The notes beneath the pieces are model-generated. The model did no database searches. It had not been told where the DNA came from and saw nothing but the letters and a program-made list of their open reading frames with translations. Positions 7,930-16,855 of a stretch of 54,330 bases of DNA are shown piece by piece. Numbering within the stretch: the stretch's first letter is position 1; every line of letters starts with the position of its first letter. Made by a program: the position numbers and the translations under genes. The DNA comes from an uncultured Mailhella sp. (GTDB taxonomy: Bacteria > Desulfobacterota > Desulfovibrionia > Desulfovibrionales > Desulfovibrionaceae): the NCBI GenBank assembly GCA_944322695.1, contig CALUPQ010000188.1, positions 1 to 54,330 on the forward strand. Reading direction: 5' to 3'.

Positions 7930-9117
7930 ATGGAAACCGTCTTCCTGAAAAAAGGCGAAGACCGCCGCCTGCGCGTAGGCCACCTCTGGGTGTTCAGCAA
8001 CGAAATAGATACGAAACGCTCGCCCCTTTCCTCCTTCACTCCGGGGGAATCCGTCCTTGTGGCCGACTGCGGAGGCCGCATACTCGGCACGGGCTACGTC
8101 AATCCCGCCTCGCTCAGCGCCGTGCGCATGGTCAGCAGAAAGCAGGACGAAACGCTGGGAGCCGACCTTCTGCGCCGCCGTCTTTCCGAAGCTCTCGAAC
8201 TGCGCCAACGCCAGTTCCGTGCGCCCTTCTACCGCCTCTGCCACGGCGAGGGCGATTTTCTGCCCGGCCTTGTGGCAGACCGCCACGGCGACCATGTCGT
8301 CTGCCAGATTACCACGGCGGGCATGGAAGCCCATACCGAAGAGCTCGTCTCCGTGCTGAACGACCTTCTGCACCCGTCCTCCATTCTGCTGGACAACGAC
8401 ACCGCCTCCCGCAGCCTTGAAGGTCTGGAGCGCTTCCAGCGCGACGCTCTGGGCGAAACGCCCGAGGAAACCACGGTAGAGGAAAACGGCATGACCTACG
8501 CCATTCCCCTCCGCGGCGGGCAGAAAACCGGCTGGTTCTATGACCAGCGCGTGAACCGAGCCGCCCTTTCTCCCTTCGTGCAGAGTCAGCCCGGCTGTCA
8601 TGTGCTGGACGCCTTCTGCTATGCCGGAGGCTTCGGCGCGCTGGCCGCGAAAAACGGCGCGGGAAAGGTCAGCTTCATGGACGCTTCCGCCCACGCCCTG
8701 TCCTATGCGCGGCGCAACGCCGAGCAGTTCGGAACGGAGACGGAAACGCTGCAGGGCGACGCCCTTACCCTGCTCGCCGAACTCCGCCGCGAAGGCCGCA
8801 CCTTCGACATCGTCTGCCTCGACCCTCCGGCCTTCATTAAAAGGAAGAAGGACGCCAGACAGGGGCTTGAAGCCTATCAGCGCGTCAACGAACTGGGGCT
8901 CGACCTCGTCAGCCCCGGCGGTTTCCTCATGACCTGCTCCTGCTCCCACCACCTGGAAGCCGAAGCCCTGCGCAATCTCGTCACCCGCGCCGCAGGAAAA
9001 AGACGCCGCCACGCCAGGCTGCTCTTCCAGGGCTTTCAGGGGCCGGACCATCCCATCCATCCGGCCATGCCGGAAACGGCCTACCTCAAAACCTTCCTGT
9101 TCCATCTGCCCAAATAG
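7930..9117 (+). CDS. RlmI-like 23S rRNA (cytosine-C5) methyltransferase
   Basis: A 395-residue class I SAM-dependent methyltransferase. It has an N-terminal PUA-like RNA-binding domain (about residues 1-75; RRLRVGHLWVFSNEID), a middle domain (GDFLPGLVADRHGD) and a C-terminal Rossmann domain with the SAM motif VLDAFCYAGGFG from residue 225 and DPPAFIKRK from residue 298. E. coli RlmI methylates C1962 of 23S rRNA; this protein has the same architecture and length, so the same reaction is likely but not proven. GGAGAG precedes the start. A GC-rich hairpin terminator follows directly. The 212 bp upstream contain no gene. Confidence 0.88.
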   Translation: METVFLKKGEDRRLRVGHLWVFSNEIDTKRSPLSSFTPGESVLVADCGGRILGTGYVNPASLSAVRMVSRKQDETLGADLLRRRLSEALELRQRQFRAPFYRLCHGEGDFLPGLVADRHGDHVVCQITTAGMEAHTEELVSVLNDLLHPSSILLDNDTASRSLEGLERFQRDALGETPEETTVEENGMTYAIPLRGGQKTGWFYDQRVNRAALSPFVQSQPGCHVLDAFCYAGGFGALAAKNGAGKVSFMDASAHALSYARRNAEQFGTETETLQGDALTLLAELRREGRTFDIVCLDPPAFIKRKKDARQGLEAYQRVNELGLDLVSPGGFLMTCSCSHHLEAEALRNLVTRAAGKRRRHARLLFQGFQGPDHPIHPAMPETAYLKTFLFHLPK

Positions 9118-9124
9118 CCTTCAG

Positions 9125-9153
9125 GGGCGGCCGCAAGGCCGCCCTTTCTTTTT
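9125..9153 (+). terminator. Terminator after the RlmI-like gene
   Basis: An 8-bp GC-only stem (9125-9132 with 9137-9144) capped by a GCAA tetraloop and followed by TTTCTTTTT. A textbook intrinsic terminator 7 bp after the stop. Confidence 0.9.
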
Positions 9154-9366
9154 CCGGGTGCTGCCGTACCCGCCCACTGAGGCCGCTCCTTCCCGCCCCT
9201 TCCGCATTAACTCTGTTATCTGAAGAAGATATCCCCTTCTATCGAAGCCGGTGCGCCGCTGGAGAAGACGCCCGTGCTTGCCGCCGGCTCCGTTTTTCTA
9301 TACCGTGAAGACGCGCATGTTCCGCGCAAGAAATCCCGACGATTCGCCGGCACAAGAGGTTCCGCC

Positions 9367-10518
9367 ATGTCTTCCATTCAGGCTACCCGTATGCTCACCC
9401 CTGGCCCCACGCCCATTCCCGACCGTGTCCGACTTGCCATGGCCGCACCCCTGCCGCATCACCGCAAGGACGCCTTCAAGCAGATTCTGGCCGAAAACCA
9501 GACCATGCTGAAATCGCTCTTCTGCACCGAGTCCCCCGTACTGCCTCTGGCCTGCTCCGGCACCGGCGTCATGACGGCCGCGGCCTTCAATCTGTTCCAT
9601 CCGGGAGAAAAGGTGCTCGTGGCCACGGCCGGCCACTTCGGCAACCGCTGGGTGGACATCGTGACCATGCGGGGCCTCGAGCCCGTGGTTCTGCGCAAGA
9701 ACGCCGGCGAGTCCTTCGACCCGGAGGAAATCCGCGCCATGCTCGATGCGGACGCCTCCATCCGCGGCGTGTTCATGCAGATTTCCGAAACCTCCACCGG
9801 CGTGCTGCACCCCGTGCGGGAAGTGGCCGCCATCACCCGTGAACGGGACGTCATTCTTGTGGCCGACGGCATTTCCGCCGTCTCCATCTCCCCCGTTCTC
9901 ATGGACGAGTGGGGCATCGACTGCCTTATCACCGGCTCTCAGAAGGGCCTCATGCTGCCGCCCGGCCTCGGGTTCATCGCCCTTTCCCCCCGCGCATGGC
10001 AGCGCGTGGAAAGCGTCGCCCCCCAGTGCTACTACTTCGACCTGCGCGCCGAACGTACCAGCTGTGAAAAGAACCAGACCCACTACACGTCGCCCATCAG
10101 CCTGCTTGTCGGCCTGCATGAGGCGCTGACCATGCTGCTGGAAACGGGCATGGACAACATCTTCAAAAAGCAGTGGGCCCTCACGCAGATGGCCAGAACC
10201 GGCCTTGCCGCCATGGGCATGGACCTTTTCGTCAAGGAAGAAGGCCGCTACACCTGGGGGCTCACCAGCATTCTCATGCCGGAAAACATGCCCGCAAGCC
10301 CCATCGTGGCCAAGGCCTACAAGGAATGCGGCGTCATCCTTACCGCCGGACAGGGAGAACTCAAGGAAAAGGTCATCCGTCTTGCCCACATGGGCTGGGT
10401 GGACTGGGCCGACCTTGCCGCCGGTCTGCACGCCCTTGCCTGGAGCCTGCCCGAAAAACCGCAGGGAGCCTATCTGGAAGCGGCGCTTGAAGCCTATCAC
10501 AAGGCTCTCGAAGCGTAG
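9367..10518 (+). CDS. Class V pyridoxal-phosphate aminotransferase (alanine/serine-glyoxylate type)
   Basis: A 383-residue fold-type I PLP enzyme of the alanine-glyoxylate/serine-glyoxylate aminotransferase group. Landmarks are LTPGPTPIPDRV at the N-terminus, CSGTGVMTAAAFNL, the PLP-contacting VADGIS with Asp167, and GSQKGLMLPPG with the Schiff-base Lys193. A likely role is transamination of glyoxylate, alanine or serine; some relatives act on phosphonate- or sulfonate-derived substrates, so the exact donor and acceptor are open. The ATG at 9367 follows AAGAGG and gives the standard family start; an upstream in-frame Met would add about 31 non-conserved residues. The gene stands alone between two terminators. 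Confidence 0.85.
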   Translation: MSSIQATRMLTPGPTPIPDRVRLAMAAPLPHHRKDAFKQILAENQTMLKSLFCTESPVLPLACSGTGVMTAAAFNLFHPGEKVLVATAGHFGNRWVDIVTMRGLEPVVLRKNAGESFDPEEIRAMLDADASIRGVFMQISETSTGVLHPVREVAAITRERDVILVADGISAVSISPVLMDEWGIDCLITGSQKGLMLPPGLGFIALSPRAWQRVESVAPQCYYFDLRAERTSCEKNQTHYTSPISLLVGLHEALTMLLETGMDNIFKKQWALTQMARTGLAAMGMDLFVKEEGRYTWGLTSILMPENMPASPIVAKAYKECGVILTAGQGELKEKVIRLAHMGWVDWADLAAGLHALAWSLPEKPQGAYLEAALEAYHKALEA

Positions 10519-10623
10519 GATTCCGCAAGCGTTCATGCGCAAGTCCCATGGGCAGCTCCGCACCATGCCCGGTCTCGCCTGAAAGCCAAACGAACAGCAT
10601 CCGCACGCTGAGTTCCACCGTGT

Positions 10624-10663
10624 CACCATAAAAGGCCGGATTCATTTCCGGCCTTTTATGGTG
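10624..10663. terminator. Bidirectional terminator with a 17-bp perfect stem
   Basis: Arms 10624-10640 and 10647-10663 are perfect complements around a 6-base loop. The A/T runs on both outer sides of a GGCCGG core would act as a terminator in either direction, about 105 bp after the aminotransferase stop. Confidence 0.8.
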
Positions 10664-11277
10664 TCCGAAAGGCACTTCCCGCAGATTTTTCATCAGGCGA
10701 AAACCATTTCAGCTGCGGCTCCTTCATGCCCGCCGCCCTCTTTCCCGCAAAAGCGACAGCCCCTTCCGCCGATGCGCTCCTCTTCCCTCTCCCTCATGGC
10801 CCAGCCGCCAAGTGAGCCAGCCGTGACGAAAAAGCAGAACCGGCCACAACGCCTGTGCCGAAACGGCATCGGGCCGAACCCCGTTCTTCCGCAAGCCGCT
10901 TTCTCTCTTCCTCCCCGAAGGAAAGTCGCTTTGTCACAAGGAAAGGAGATGGCGATGACCGCTCCGCCCGGCTGCGGAACAAGAATCTCTTCCTCTCTCA
11001 GTTCTTTTTCTTGCACTTGTTCAAAAAAGAACATAACATTTTCCTGCAAGAACAGGCTGTTGTAAGAAACCTCGCCCGAACGGAAAACTCTGCCGCTCCC
11101 ATGACAGTTTATCTTCCGACGTTCTTTACGGGGGATTGCGCCCTCGAACTTTAATAAGGAGTCCTCCGGCAAAAAAGCCGACATCAACTTACTGAATTTA
11201 CAGTATATTTCACGATGCACACCGAAGAATGTCCGGAAAAGAACTTGTGAAGAGCCCGGGAGAGTGCGTAATTGTCT
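10664..11277. other. Intergenic region; one weak small open frame
   Basis: About 600 bp without a convincing gene before the CoA-disulfide reductase promoter. It gets more AT-rich toward the right. The only item with a ribosome site is a 38-codon frame at 10949-11065 (see findings). A 9-bp AT-rich inverted repeat (11001-11009 with 11024-11032) lies inside that frame. Confidence 0.4.
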
Positions 11278-11306
11278 TGCATTTTCCGATAACTTGCTGA
11301 TAAAGT
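11278..11306 (+). promoter_or_regulatory. Candidate promoter of the CoA-disulfide reductase gene
   Basis: TTGCAT (11278-11283), 17-bp spacer and TAAAGT (11301-11306) resemble a sigma-70 promoter, 58 bp before the ATG. A GGAGG ribosome site follows at about 11350. Confidence 0.45.
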
Positions 11307-11364
11307 GTCTGCCGATAGTTTCTTTTCGGTGACATGAACCTTTATTCTCTGGAGGTTTTTCCAC

Positions 11365-13083
11365 ATGGCTCCCAATATTCTCATCATCGGCGGCGTTGCC
11401 CTCGGCCCCAAGGCTGCCGCCCGTGCCAAGCGTCTCATGCCCGACAGCAACATCACCATGATTGACCAGGGCACCTATATTTCCTACGGCGGCTGCGGCA
11501 TTCCCTACTTCGTGGGCGGCGACGTGCCTCAGATGAACGGCCTGCGCACCACCAACGCCGGCGTCGTGCGCGACGAAGCCTTCTTCAAGGAACTCAAGGG
11601 CGTCAACGCCATCTGCCACACCCGCGCCCTGTCCATCAACAGGAAGGAAAAGACCGTCACTGTGGAAAACACGCAGACCGGTGAAAAGCGCGACATGCCC
11701 TATGACAAGCTCGTCATCGCCACGGGCAGCAGCCCCCGCATTCCTCCCATTCCCGGCGTGGATTTGAAGAACGTCACTTCCGTGACCTGCCTTGAAGCCG
11801 CCAAGGCCATTCAGGAACAGTGCGCCGCCCGCAGAATCAACCATGCCGTCATCATCGGCGCCGGCTTCATCGGTCTGGAAATGGCCGTGGCGCTCGCCGA
11901 CATGTGGGGCATCAAGGTCACCGTCATCGAAATGGTGGACCACATCCTGCCCGCCCAGCTGTGCTACAACTTCAGCCAGATTGCCAAGCACGACCTTGAG
12001 GAAATGGGCATCACCGTGCTCACCGGCGAAAGCGTGAAGGAACTCAAGGGCAAGGACGGCGCCGTCTGCCAGGTCGTGACCGACAAGCGCACCATCGACG
12101 CCGACGAAGTCATCTTCTCCATCGGCGTGACGCCCAACTCCAAAATCGCTTCTGATGCCGGCATCGCCTGCCATCCCCGCGGCGGCATTCTGGTGAACAC
12201 CCACATGCAGACCTCCGACCCCGACATCTATGCCGGCGGCGACGTGGTCGTGGTGCGCAACCTTATCTCCGGCGACCTTTCCTATCTGCCTCTCGGCTCC
12301 ATGGCCAACAGACAGGGCCGCGTCATCGGCACCAACATCGCCGGCGGCCAGGCCACCTTCGAAGGCGTTGTCGGCTCCTGGTGCGTGAAGCTGAACAAGA
12401 TGCACGCCTCCGGCGCCGGTCTCACCCTGCATCAGGCCCGCATGGCCGGCTTCGACGCCATCGAGGTCAGCATGGAAGGTTCCGACAAGGCTCACTTCTA
12501 TCCCGGCCACACCAACACCAGCATCAACGTGGTGGTGGACAAGCAGTCCCGCCGCGTGCTGGGCATCCAGGGCATGAGCACCGACGGCTCCGCCGTGAAG
12601 GCCCGTACCGACGCCGTGGCCGCCATGCTGCAGGTCTCCCGTCCCACGCTGAACGACCTCTCCAACCTCGAAGTCTGCTACGCTCCGCCCTTCGCCTCCG
12701 CCATGGACGTCATCAACGCCGCCGGCAACGTGGCCGACAACGTGGTGAGCGGCTACCACAAGTCCATCACTCCCGACGAATTCGTGGATTTGTGGGAAAA
12801 GCGCGACGAAAACAACTACCTCTTCGTGGACATCCGTCCTGCCAAGGCCGGCAAGCCCATCGAAGAACGCCATCCCGGTCAGTATCTCTCCCTGCCGCTG
12901 GAAGAATTCAACGCCCGCGCCAAGAACGAGATTCCCACCGACCGTCCCGTGGCTCTCGTGTGCAACACCGGCACCCGTGCCTATGAAGCTCAGCTCAAGC
13001 TGCGCGCCATGGGCATCGACACCGTGAACTCCGCCGGCGGCCATACCGCCCTGCGCAAGCGCGGCGACGAAGAGAAGTTCTAA
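11365..13083 (+). CDS. FAD-dependent CoA-disulfide reductase with C-terminal rhodanese domain
   Basis: A 572-residue fusion. Residues 1-450 form a pyridine nucleotide-disulfide oxidoreductase: FAD motif ILIIGGVALGPKAAARA, the single active cysteine Cys44 in YGGCGIPYFVGG, NAD(P)H motif VIIGAGFIGLEMA, and the second FAD motif DIYAGGDVV. From about 465 on is a rhodanese domain with its catalytic loop CNTGTR (Cys533). Such CoADR-Rhd proteins reduce CoA disulfide or CoA persulfide and in some bacteria reduce polysulfide or elemental sulfur with NAD(P)H, making sulfide. The gene is monocistronic with its own promoter and terminator. In a sulfidogenic anaerobe a role in sulfur-atom handling or redox stress is plausible inference. 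Confidence 0.9.
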   Translation: MAPNILIIGGVALGPKAAARAKRLMPDSNITMIDQGTYISYGGCGIPYFVGGDVPQMNGLRTTNAGVVRDEAFFKELKGVNAICHTRALSINRKEKTVTVENTQTGEKRDMPYDKLVIATGSSPRIPPIPGVDLKNVTSVTCLEAAKAIQEQCAARRINHAVIIGAGFIGLEMAVALADMWGIKVTVIEMVDHILPAQLCYNFSQIAKHDLEEMGITVLTGESVKELKGKDGAVCQVVTDKRTIDADEVIFSIGVTPNSKIASDAGIACHPRGGILVNTHMQTSDPDIYAGGDVVVVRNLISGDLSYLPLGSMANRQGRVIGTNIAGGQATFEGVVGSWCVKLNKMHASGAGLTLHQARMAGFDAIEVSMEGSDKAHFYPGHTNTSINVVVDKQSRRVLGIQGMSTDGSAVKARTDAVAAMLQVSRPTLNDLSNLEVCYAPPFASAMDVINAAGNVADNVVSGYHKSITPDEFVDLWEKRDENNYLFVDIRPAKAGKPIEERHPGQYLSLPLEEFNARAKNEIPTDRPVALVCNTGTRAYEAQLKLRAMGIDTVNSAGGHTALRKRGDEEKF

Positions 13084-13110
13084 TCTTCAGGAACAGTCCT
13101 GAGTCTCTTC

Positions 13111-13144
13111 AAGGCGGGACGGCTTATGCCGTCCCGCCTTTTCC
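13111..13144 (+). terminator. Terminator of the CoA-disulfide reductase gene
   Basis: A 13-bp perfect stem (13111-13123 with 13128-13140) with loop TTAT, followed by TTTTCC; 27 bp after the stop. Confidence 0.88.
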
Positions 13145-13164
13145 ATGCCTCAGCCCTTCCCCCC

Positions 13165-13193
13165 TTGCATGCCTTCACCGTCTGTAGCATATT
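13165..13193 (+). promoter_or_regulatory. Candidate promoter of waaA
   Basis: TTGCAT (13165-13170), 17-bp spacer, CATATT (13188-13193), with the waaA ATG 18 bp downstream. The spacing and position right after a terminator support it. Confidence 0.5.
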
Positions 13194-13211
13194 GGGGAAA
13201 AAGAGGCAGTT

Positions 13212-14543
13212 ATGGCAGCATCTCTCTTCTCGCGTCCTTTTTTTCGAGCGTACGGCGCTCTCTGGAGTCTGGCCCGCCCTCTGCTCAAGCGAAGTTCAAG
13301 GCTCGCCGACGGATGGCAGGAACGCCTGATTCCCGAGAACTGGCTTGAGCCCGACTTCCCCTCTTCCGACGGTCATGCCGTGGACGTGTGGATACAGGCC
13401 GCCTCAGGGGGAGAAGCCCGCCTCGCCGTCGCCGTCTGCCGCCACTTCTCCGCCTCCTCTTCCCTGCGCATTCTCGTCACCACCTGGACCAGACAGGGAC
13501 GCGACGTTCTCGAACAGGCCATTCCCGCCCTTCGCCAAAGCCACCCTCAAATGACCGTGGCCGTGCGCTTCGCGCCCTTCGACCACCCCGACACCGTCAG
13601 ACGCGCCGTATCGCTGGCCTCGCCCCGGCTTGTGGCACTGCTGGAAACGGAGCTCTGGCCGGGCCTTCTGGCCGCCTGCCGGGAAAAGAACATTCCCGTC
13701 CACGTCTTCAACGGGCGCATCAACAGCTCCACCGCGCACTTCGGCAAGCTCTTTCCCTCGCTCATGGCGGACATATCCCCTTCCGCCATATACGCCATAT
13801 CCAGATACGACAAGAAGAGCTTCTCCTCCATGTTTCCCTGCCCTGTGGAAGTGATGCACAACATCAAGTTCGACCTTGCCGCAGGCGCTCTTTCCGAGCC
13901 TCTGGCCAGACAATCCCACAGCTTCAGCACGAGCGGTCCCGTCTTTCTCTTCGCTTCGGTGCGCCAGTGCGAGGAAACCCGCATTCCCGGCCAGCTCTCC
14001 CGCATTTACCGCGCCGTTCCCAACGCCGCCGTCATCGTCGTGCCCCGGCATCTGCACCGCGTTCCCGCATGGAAAAGCGTCCTGGAAGACCTGGCGCTCA
14101 TGCCCGTGCTCGTCTCGGAACTCGCTCAGGGGCGCAGCCTGCCGCGAAAGCATGTTCTCATCTGGGACCGCTTCGGCGATTTGCCTCAGCTCTACGCCTC
14201 AGCCCGAGCCGTCTTCGTAGGCGGCAGCTTCGGACAGGGGGGACAGAACTTCCTTGAGGCCCTCGCCGCGGGCCGCGTTCCCTGCATCGGTCCTTCGGCG
14301 CACAATTTTCTGTGGGCCATGGGCAACGGGGACGGCTCCATGCCTTCCCTCAAGGAGGCCGGCCTTCTCAATGTGGCGCACACCCCCAAGGACGTCATCG
14401 ACATCATGCTCAGACAGGCCGCTTCCACCTACGACCGCCAGGAAATCCGCAACCGTTTTCAGGACTGGATAACGCCACGTCTCGGCGGAGCCGCGGCCAG
14501 TGCACGCCTCATAGCCGAGGCCGTCCGTACTTCACGCTCCTGA
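13212..14543 (+). CDS. waaA: 3-deoxy-D-manno-octulosonic acid transferase (Kdo transferase)
   Basis: A 443-residue GT-B glycosyltransferase that attaches Kdo from CMP-Kdo to lipid A precursor at the inner face of the cytoplasmic membrane. An N-terminal hydrophobic anchor is present. Family motifs are seen: SGGEARLA with the catalytic Glu68, ETELWPGLL (145-153), VPRHLHRVP, and VGGSFGQGGQNFLEALAAGRVPCIGP in the CMP-Kdo-binding C-terminal domain. One copy only is seen; whether it adds one or more Kdo units cannot be told. kdsC and the lpt genes lie 5 kb away in another unit. Confidence 0.93.
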   Translation: MAASLFSRPFFRAYGALWSLARPLLKRSSRLADGWQERLIPENWLEPDFPSSDGHAVDVWIQAASGGEARLAVAVCRHFSASSSLRILVTTWTRQGRDVLEQAIPALRQSHPQMTVAVRFAPFDHPDTVRRAVSLASPRLVALLETELWPGLLAACREKNIPVHVFNGRINSSTAHFGKLFPSLMADISPSAIYAISRYDKKSFSSMFPCPVEVMHNIKFDLAAGALSEPLARQSHSFSTSGPVFLFASVRQCEETRIPGQLSRIYRAVPNAAVIVVPRHLHRVPAWKSVLEDLALMPVLVSELAQGRSLPRKHVLIWDRFGDLPQLYASARAVFVGGSFGQGGQNFLEALAAGRVPCIGPSAHNFLWAMGNGDGSMPSLKEAGLLNVAHTPKDVIDIMLRQAASTYDRQEIRNRFQDWITPRLGGAAASARLIAEAVRTSRS

Positions 14544-14734
14544 CAACGGGAAGGCGTCTCCTCTCAGAAATCGACTGGCCCTGACACATTATTTTTTCTT
14601 CACGATGAACTGACAGGCGGGGAAACGTTTTTTATGCTCATAACTTAACCTGCCAGCACGAAAATCACATCGAAACCAATCTGACGATTCCGGCATGCAC
14701 ATTCTTGTGCATGCGAAAATCTCATTGTACTTTC
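14544..14734. other. AT-richer stretch next to the integrase remnant
   Basis: About 190 bp, visibly richer in A/T than the flanking genes, with no gene. It contains a 9-bp perfect inverted repeat (14693-14701 with 14706-14714, loop TTCT) without a T-run. It is probably debris of the lost mobile element. Confidence 0.4.
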
Positions 14735-15078
14735 CTCTCTCAGGAAGCTCTGGCCGTGCTGGAAAGCCTGCCGCGCAGCGCCCCTGGATTTTCCCCGGAG
14801 ACAGGGGCGGCCTCAGGCCCATGAGTTCGCTCTTCTATGCCTGGAACACCATCCGGAACAGGCTGGGCCTCGGCGACGTGCGTCTGCACGACTTGCGCCA
14901 CACCTTTGCCAGTTTTCTCATCAATACGGGGCACTCCCTCTACGAAGTGCAGAAAATTCTCGGCCATCACGACCCGCGCATCACCATGCGCTACGCCCAT
15001 CTGGACTCCGCCACCATCATCCGCGCCGTGGATGACGTAGGCACACGCATCGGGGCGAAAAAAAGACGCAAGGCCTGA
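14735..15078 (+). pseudogene. Truncated, frameshifted tyrosine recombinase (phage-type integrase)
   Basis: Only the C-terminal catalytic part remains. The segment from about 14821 on encodes LHDLRHTFASFLINTG, VQKILGHHDPRITMRYAHLD, which carry the conserved Arg, His and nucleophile Tyr of tyrosine recombinases. The preceding 60 bases fit the same family (LSQEALAVLESLPR) but in a different frame, which ends in a TGA at 14822. The coding sequence is therefore broken by a frameshift between about 14778 and 14820. The N-terminal DNA-binding domain and the first catalytic Arg are missing. It sits between waaA and galE with no att-like repeat or cargo beside it, so it is a fossil of a past insertion. 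Confidence 0.8.
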
Positions 15079-15261
15079 CGGCACAAAAGCGTCCTCTTCC
15101 GGAAGCCGGAGCGGGCGCCCGTCCCCGCTCTTCCAAAGCGGCCATGCGCCTTCTCCCGGCTTGCCGGAACGCCCTCTTTTCTTTAGCCTCTGCCTCGACT
15201 ATATTGACCGCAGAAACAGGCCGTCGGCACTTTGCGACGGTCACTTCTACCGGAGCACATC

Positions 15262-16242
15262 ATGAACATTCTCGTCATCGGCGGCGCCGGCTATATCGGC
15301 AGCTGCACCAGCAAGGCTCTGGCCCGTGCGGGACACAGCGTCACCGTATATGACAACCTCTCCACAGGGCACCGCGACCTCGTCAAATGGGGTCCTCTCT
15401 TCGAAGGGGACATTCTCGACGGAGACGCTCTCCGCCGTTGCCTGAACAGCGTGCGTCCCGATGGAATCATACATTTCGCCGCCTTCTCCCAGGTGGGAGA
15501 ATCCGTGCAGAACCCGGGAAAATACATCAGAAACAACATAGGCGGAACGCTGAACATTCTCGAGGCCATGCGGGAAGCGAACGTCCGCAACATCGTGGTG
15601 TCCAGCTCGGCAGCCGTGTACGGCATACCCGAAACCATGCCCGTCACCGAGGATATGCCCGCCGACCCCATCAACCCCTACGGGGAGACCAAGCTCTTCA
15701 TGGAGCGCATGCTGGCCGACTTCGCCCGCTCCTGCGGCCTTTCCTGGACGGCCCTGCGCTACTTCAACGCCGCCGGAGGCGACCCCGACGGGGAAACAGG
15801 CGAACGCCATACGCCGGAAACCCATCTCATTCCCCGTGCCCTCATGGCCGCTGACGGCAAGCTCCCCGACTTTCATGTCATGGGGAACGACTACCCCACG
15901 CCGGACGGAACCTGCATCCGCGACTACATCCATGTCGCCGATTTGGCCGACGCGCACATCCGTGCCGTGGAACGCCTTCTGCAGGTGGAGGACGGCCACG
16001 GCATAGCCATGAACCTCGGCACGGGAACCGGGCTTTCCGTTATGGAAATTCTGAACGCCATCGAACGGGTGACCGAGCGTCCCCTGAACTATACCATGGG
16101 TCCGCGCCGGGCCGGCGACCCGCCGAGCCTGGTGGCAGACGCCTCGCGCGCGCTGGAAATCCTCGGCTGGAAGCCCGAACATTCCGGTGTGGAAGAAATC
16201 ATCCGCGATGCCTGGAACTGGTACGGACTGGAACAGGCATAA
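15262..16242 (+). CDS. galE: UDP-glucose 4-epimerase
   Basis: A 326-residue extended short-chain dehydrogenase that interconverts UDP-glucose and UDP-galactose, supplying galactose for surface glycans. The NAD-binding GGAGYIGS motif is at residues 8-15, the catalytic Ser in SSSAAVYG (Ser116) and the YxxxK pair at Tyr140/Lys144. LRYFNAAGGDPDG and LGTGTGLSVMEI are typical GalE segments. GGAG before the ATG at 15262 supports this start; the frame is open 10 codons further upstream. It is closed by a strong terminator, so it is transcribed alone. Confidence 0.93.
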   Translation: MNILVIGGAGYIGSCTSKALARAGHSVTVYDNLSTGHRDLVKWGPLFEGDILDGDALRRCLNSVRPDGIIHFAAFSQVGESVQNPGKYIRNNIGGTLNILEAMREANVRNIVVSSSAAVYGIPETMPVTEDMPADPINPYGETKLFMERMLADFARSCGLSWTALRYFNAAGGDPDGETGERHTPETHLIPRALMAADGKLPDFHVMGNDYPTPDGTCIRDYIHVADLADAHIRAVERLLQVEDGHGIAMNLGTGTGLSVMEILNAIERVTERPLNYTMGPRRAGDPPSLVADASRALEILGWKPEHSGVEEIIRDAWNWYGLEQA

Positions 16243-16245
16243 GAC

Positions 16246-16283
16246 ATGAGCACGGCCCGTAAGGGCCGTGCTCATTCACTTTT
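16246..16283 (+). terminator. Terminator of galE
   Basis: A 13-bp perfect stem (16246-16258 with 16263-16275), loop GTAA, followed by a six-T run (16279 on). It starts 4 bp after the galE stop. Confidence 0.9.
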
Positions 16284-16340
16284 TTCCAAGAAGTCCCTCC
16301 TGCCGGAAAAAGTCCGGCAGACGACGCACCTCACGCCCTC

Positions 16341-16370
16341 TGGACATATCCGGCCCCGCGGACGTATATT
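16341..16370 (+). promoter_or_regulatory. Promoter of the lipoprotein/export-protein unit
   Basis: TGGACA (16341-16346), 18-bp spacer and TATATT (16365-16370) each match the sigma-70 consensus at 5 of 6 positions. The first gene starts 45 bp downstream. Confidence 0.65.
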
Positions 16371-16414
16371 CTCAGTGCGGAACACTCCGCGGAATTTTTC
16401 ATAAGGGTATCCCC

Positions 16415-16768
16415 ATGCGTATGTTTCCCGCTCTCATTGCCGCCTTCTCTCTGCTGCTCGGCGGCTGCCTCGCCAACCCCTTCGCTTCGGCGCCAGCCCC
16501 CGAAGAAACCGCTCCGGCGGCTCCCCTTTCTACCGTGCCCCAGTTCATTTCCATGAACAACGCGGGAGCCCAGGCTTCCATAGACGACCCCGCCTTCGGC
16601 GGCATGGTCGACGTCATGGTGGAAGGCTCCTTCACCTCGGCTTCCGGCCGCGACTGCCGCCGCGCCGTGGTCAGCAGGCCTCCTCACGAAGCGGAAATCG
16701 TCATTCTCTGCCGCAGCGGTGAAGAATGGGAGCTCATGCCCCGCGTCTGGGGACGCGGACTCGACTGA
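16415..16768 (+). CDS. Small lipoprotein of unknown function
   Basis: A 117-residue protein with a clear lipoprotein signal (LLLGGC, lipidated Cys18) followed by an Ala/Pro-rich linker. The globular part has two cysteines (GRDCRRAVV and ILCRSGEEW) that may form a disulfide, and ends in WGRGLD. Small lipoproteins of this kind, with a DVxGSFTSASGRxC pattern, often sit beside polysaccharide-export genes. Here the next gene is a Wza-like protein 87 bp downstream under the same promoter. I infer a role in envelope or polysaccharide export, without proof. The ATG at 16415 was chosen for the intact signal peptide. Confidence 0.75.
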   Translation: MRMFPALIAAFSLLLGGCLANPFASAPAPEETAPAAPLSTVPQFISMNNAGAQASIDDPAFGGMVDVMVEGSFTSASGRDCRRAVVSRPPHEAEIVILCRSGEEWELMPRVWGRGLD

Positions 16769-16855
16769 TAACAACGCCCTCTTCCGGCTTCGCGCCTGCT
16801 GCCGGAAGCAGGCTCCCTTCCTCTGTTTTTCCTTCCAGCCTTCGGGCAGGAGCGT

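Noticed and set aside
10693-13044. A 783-codon minus-strand open frame, His/Gly/Ala/Val-rich
   Set aside because: It runs antisense to the CoA-disulfide reductase, whose motifs are clear. The product is a low-complexity mirror of high-GC coding sequence.
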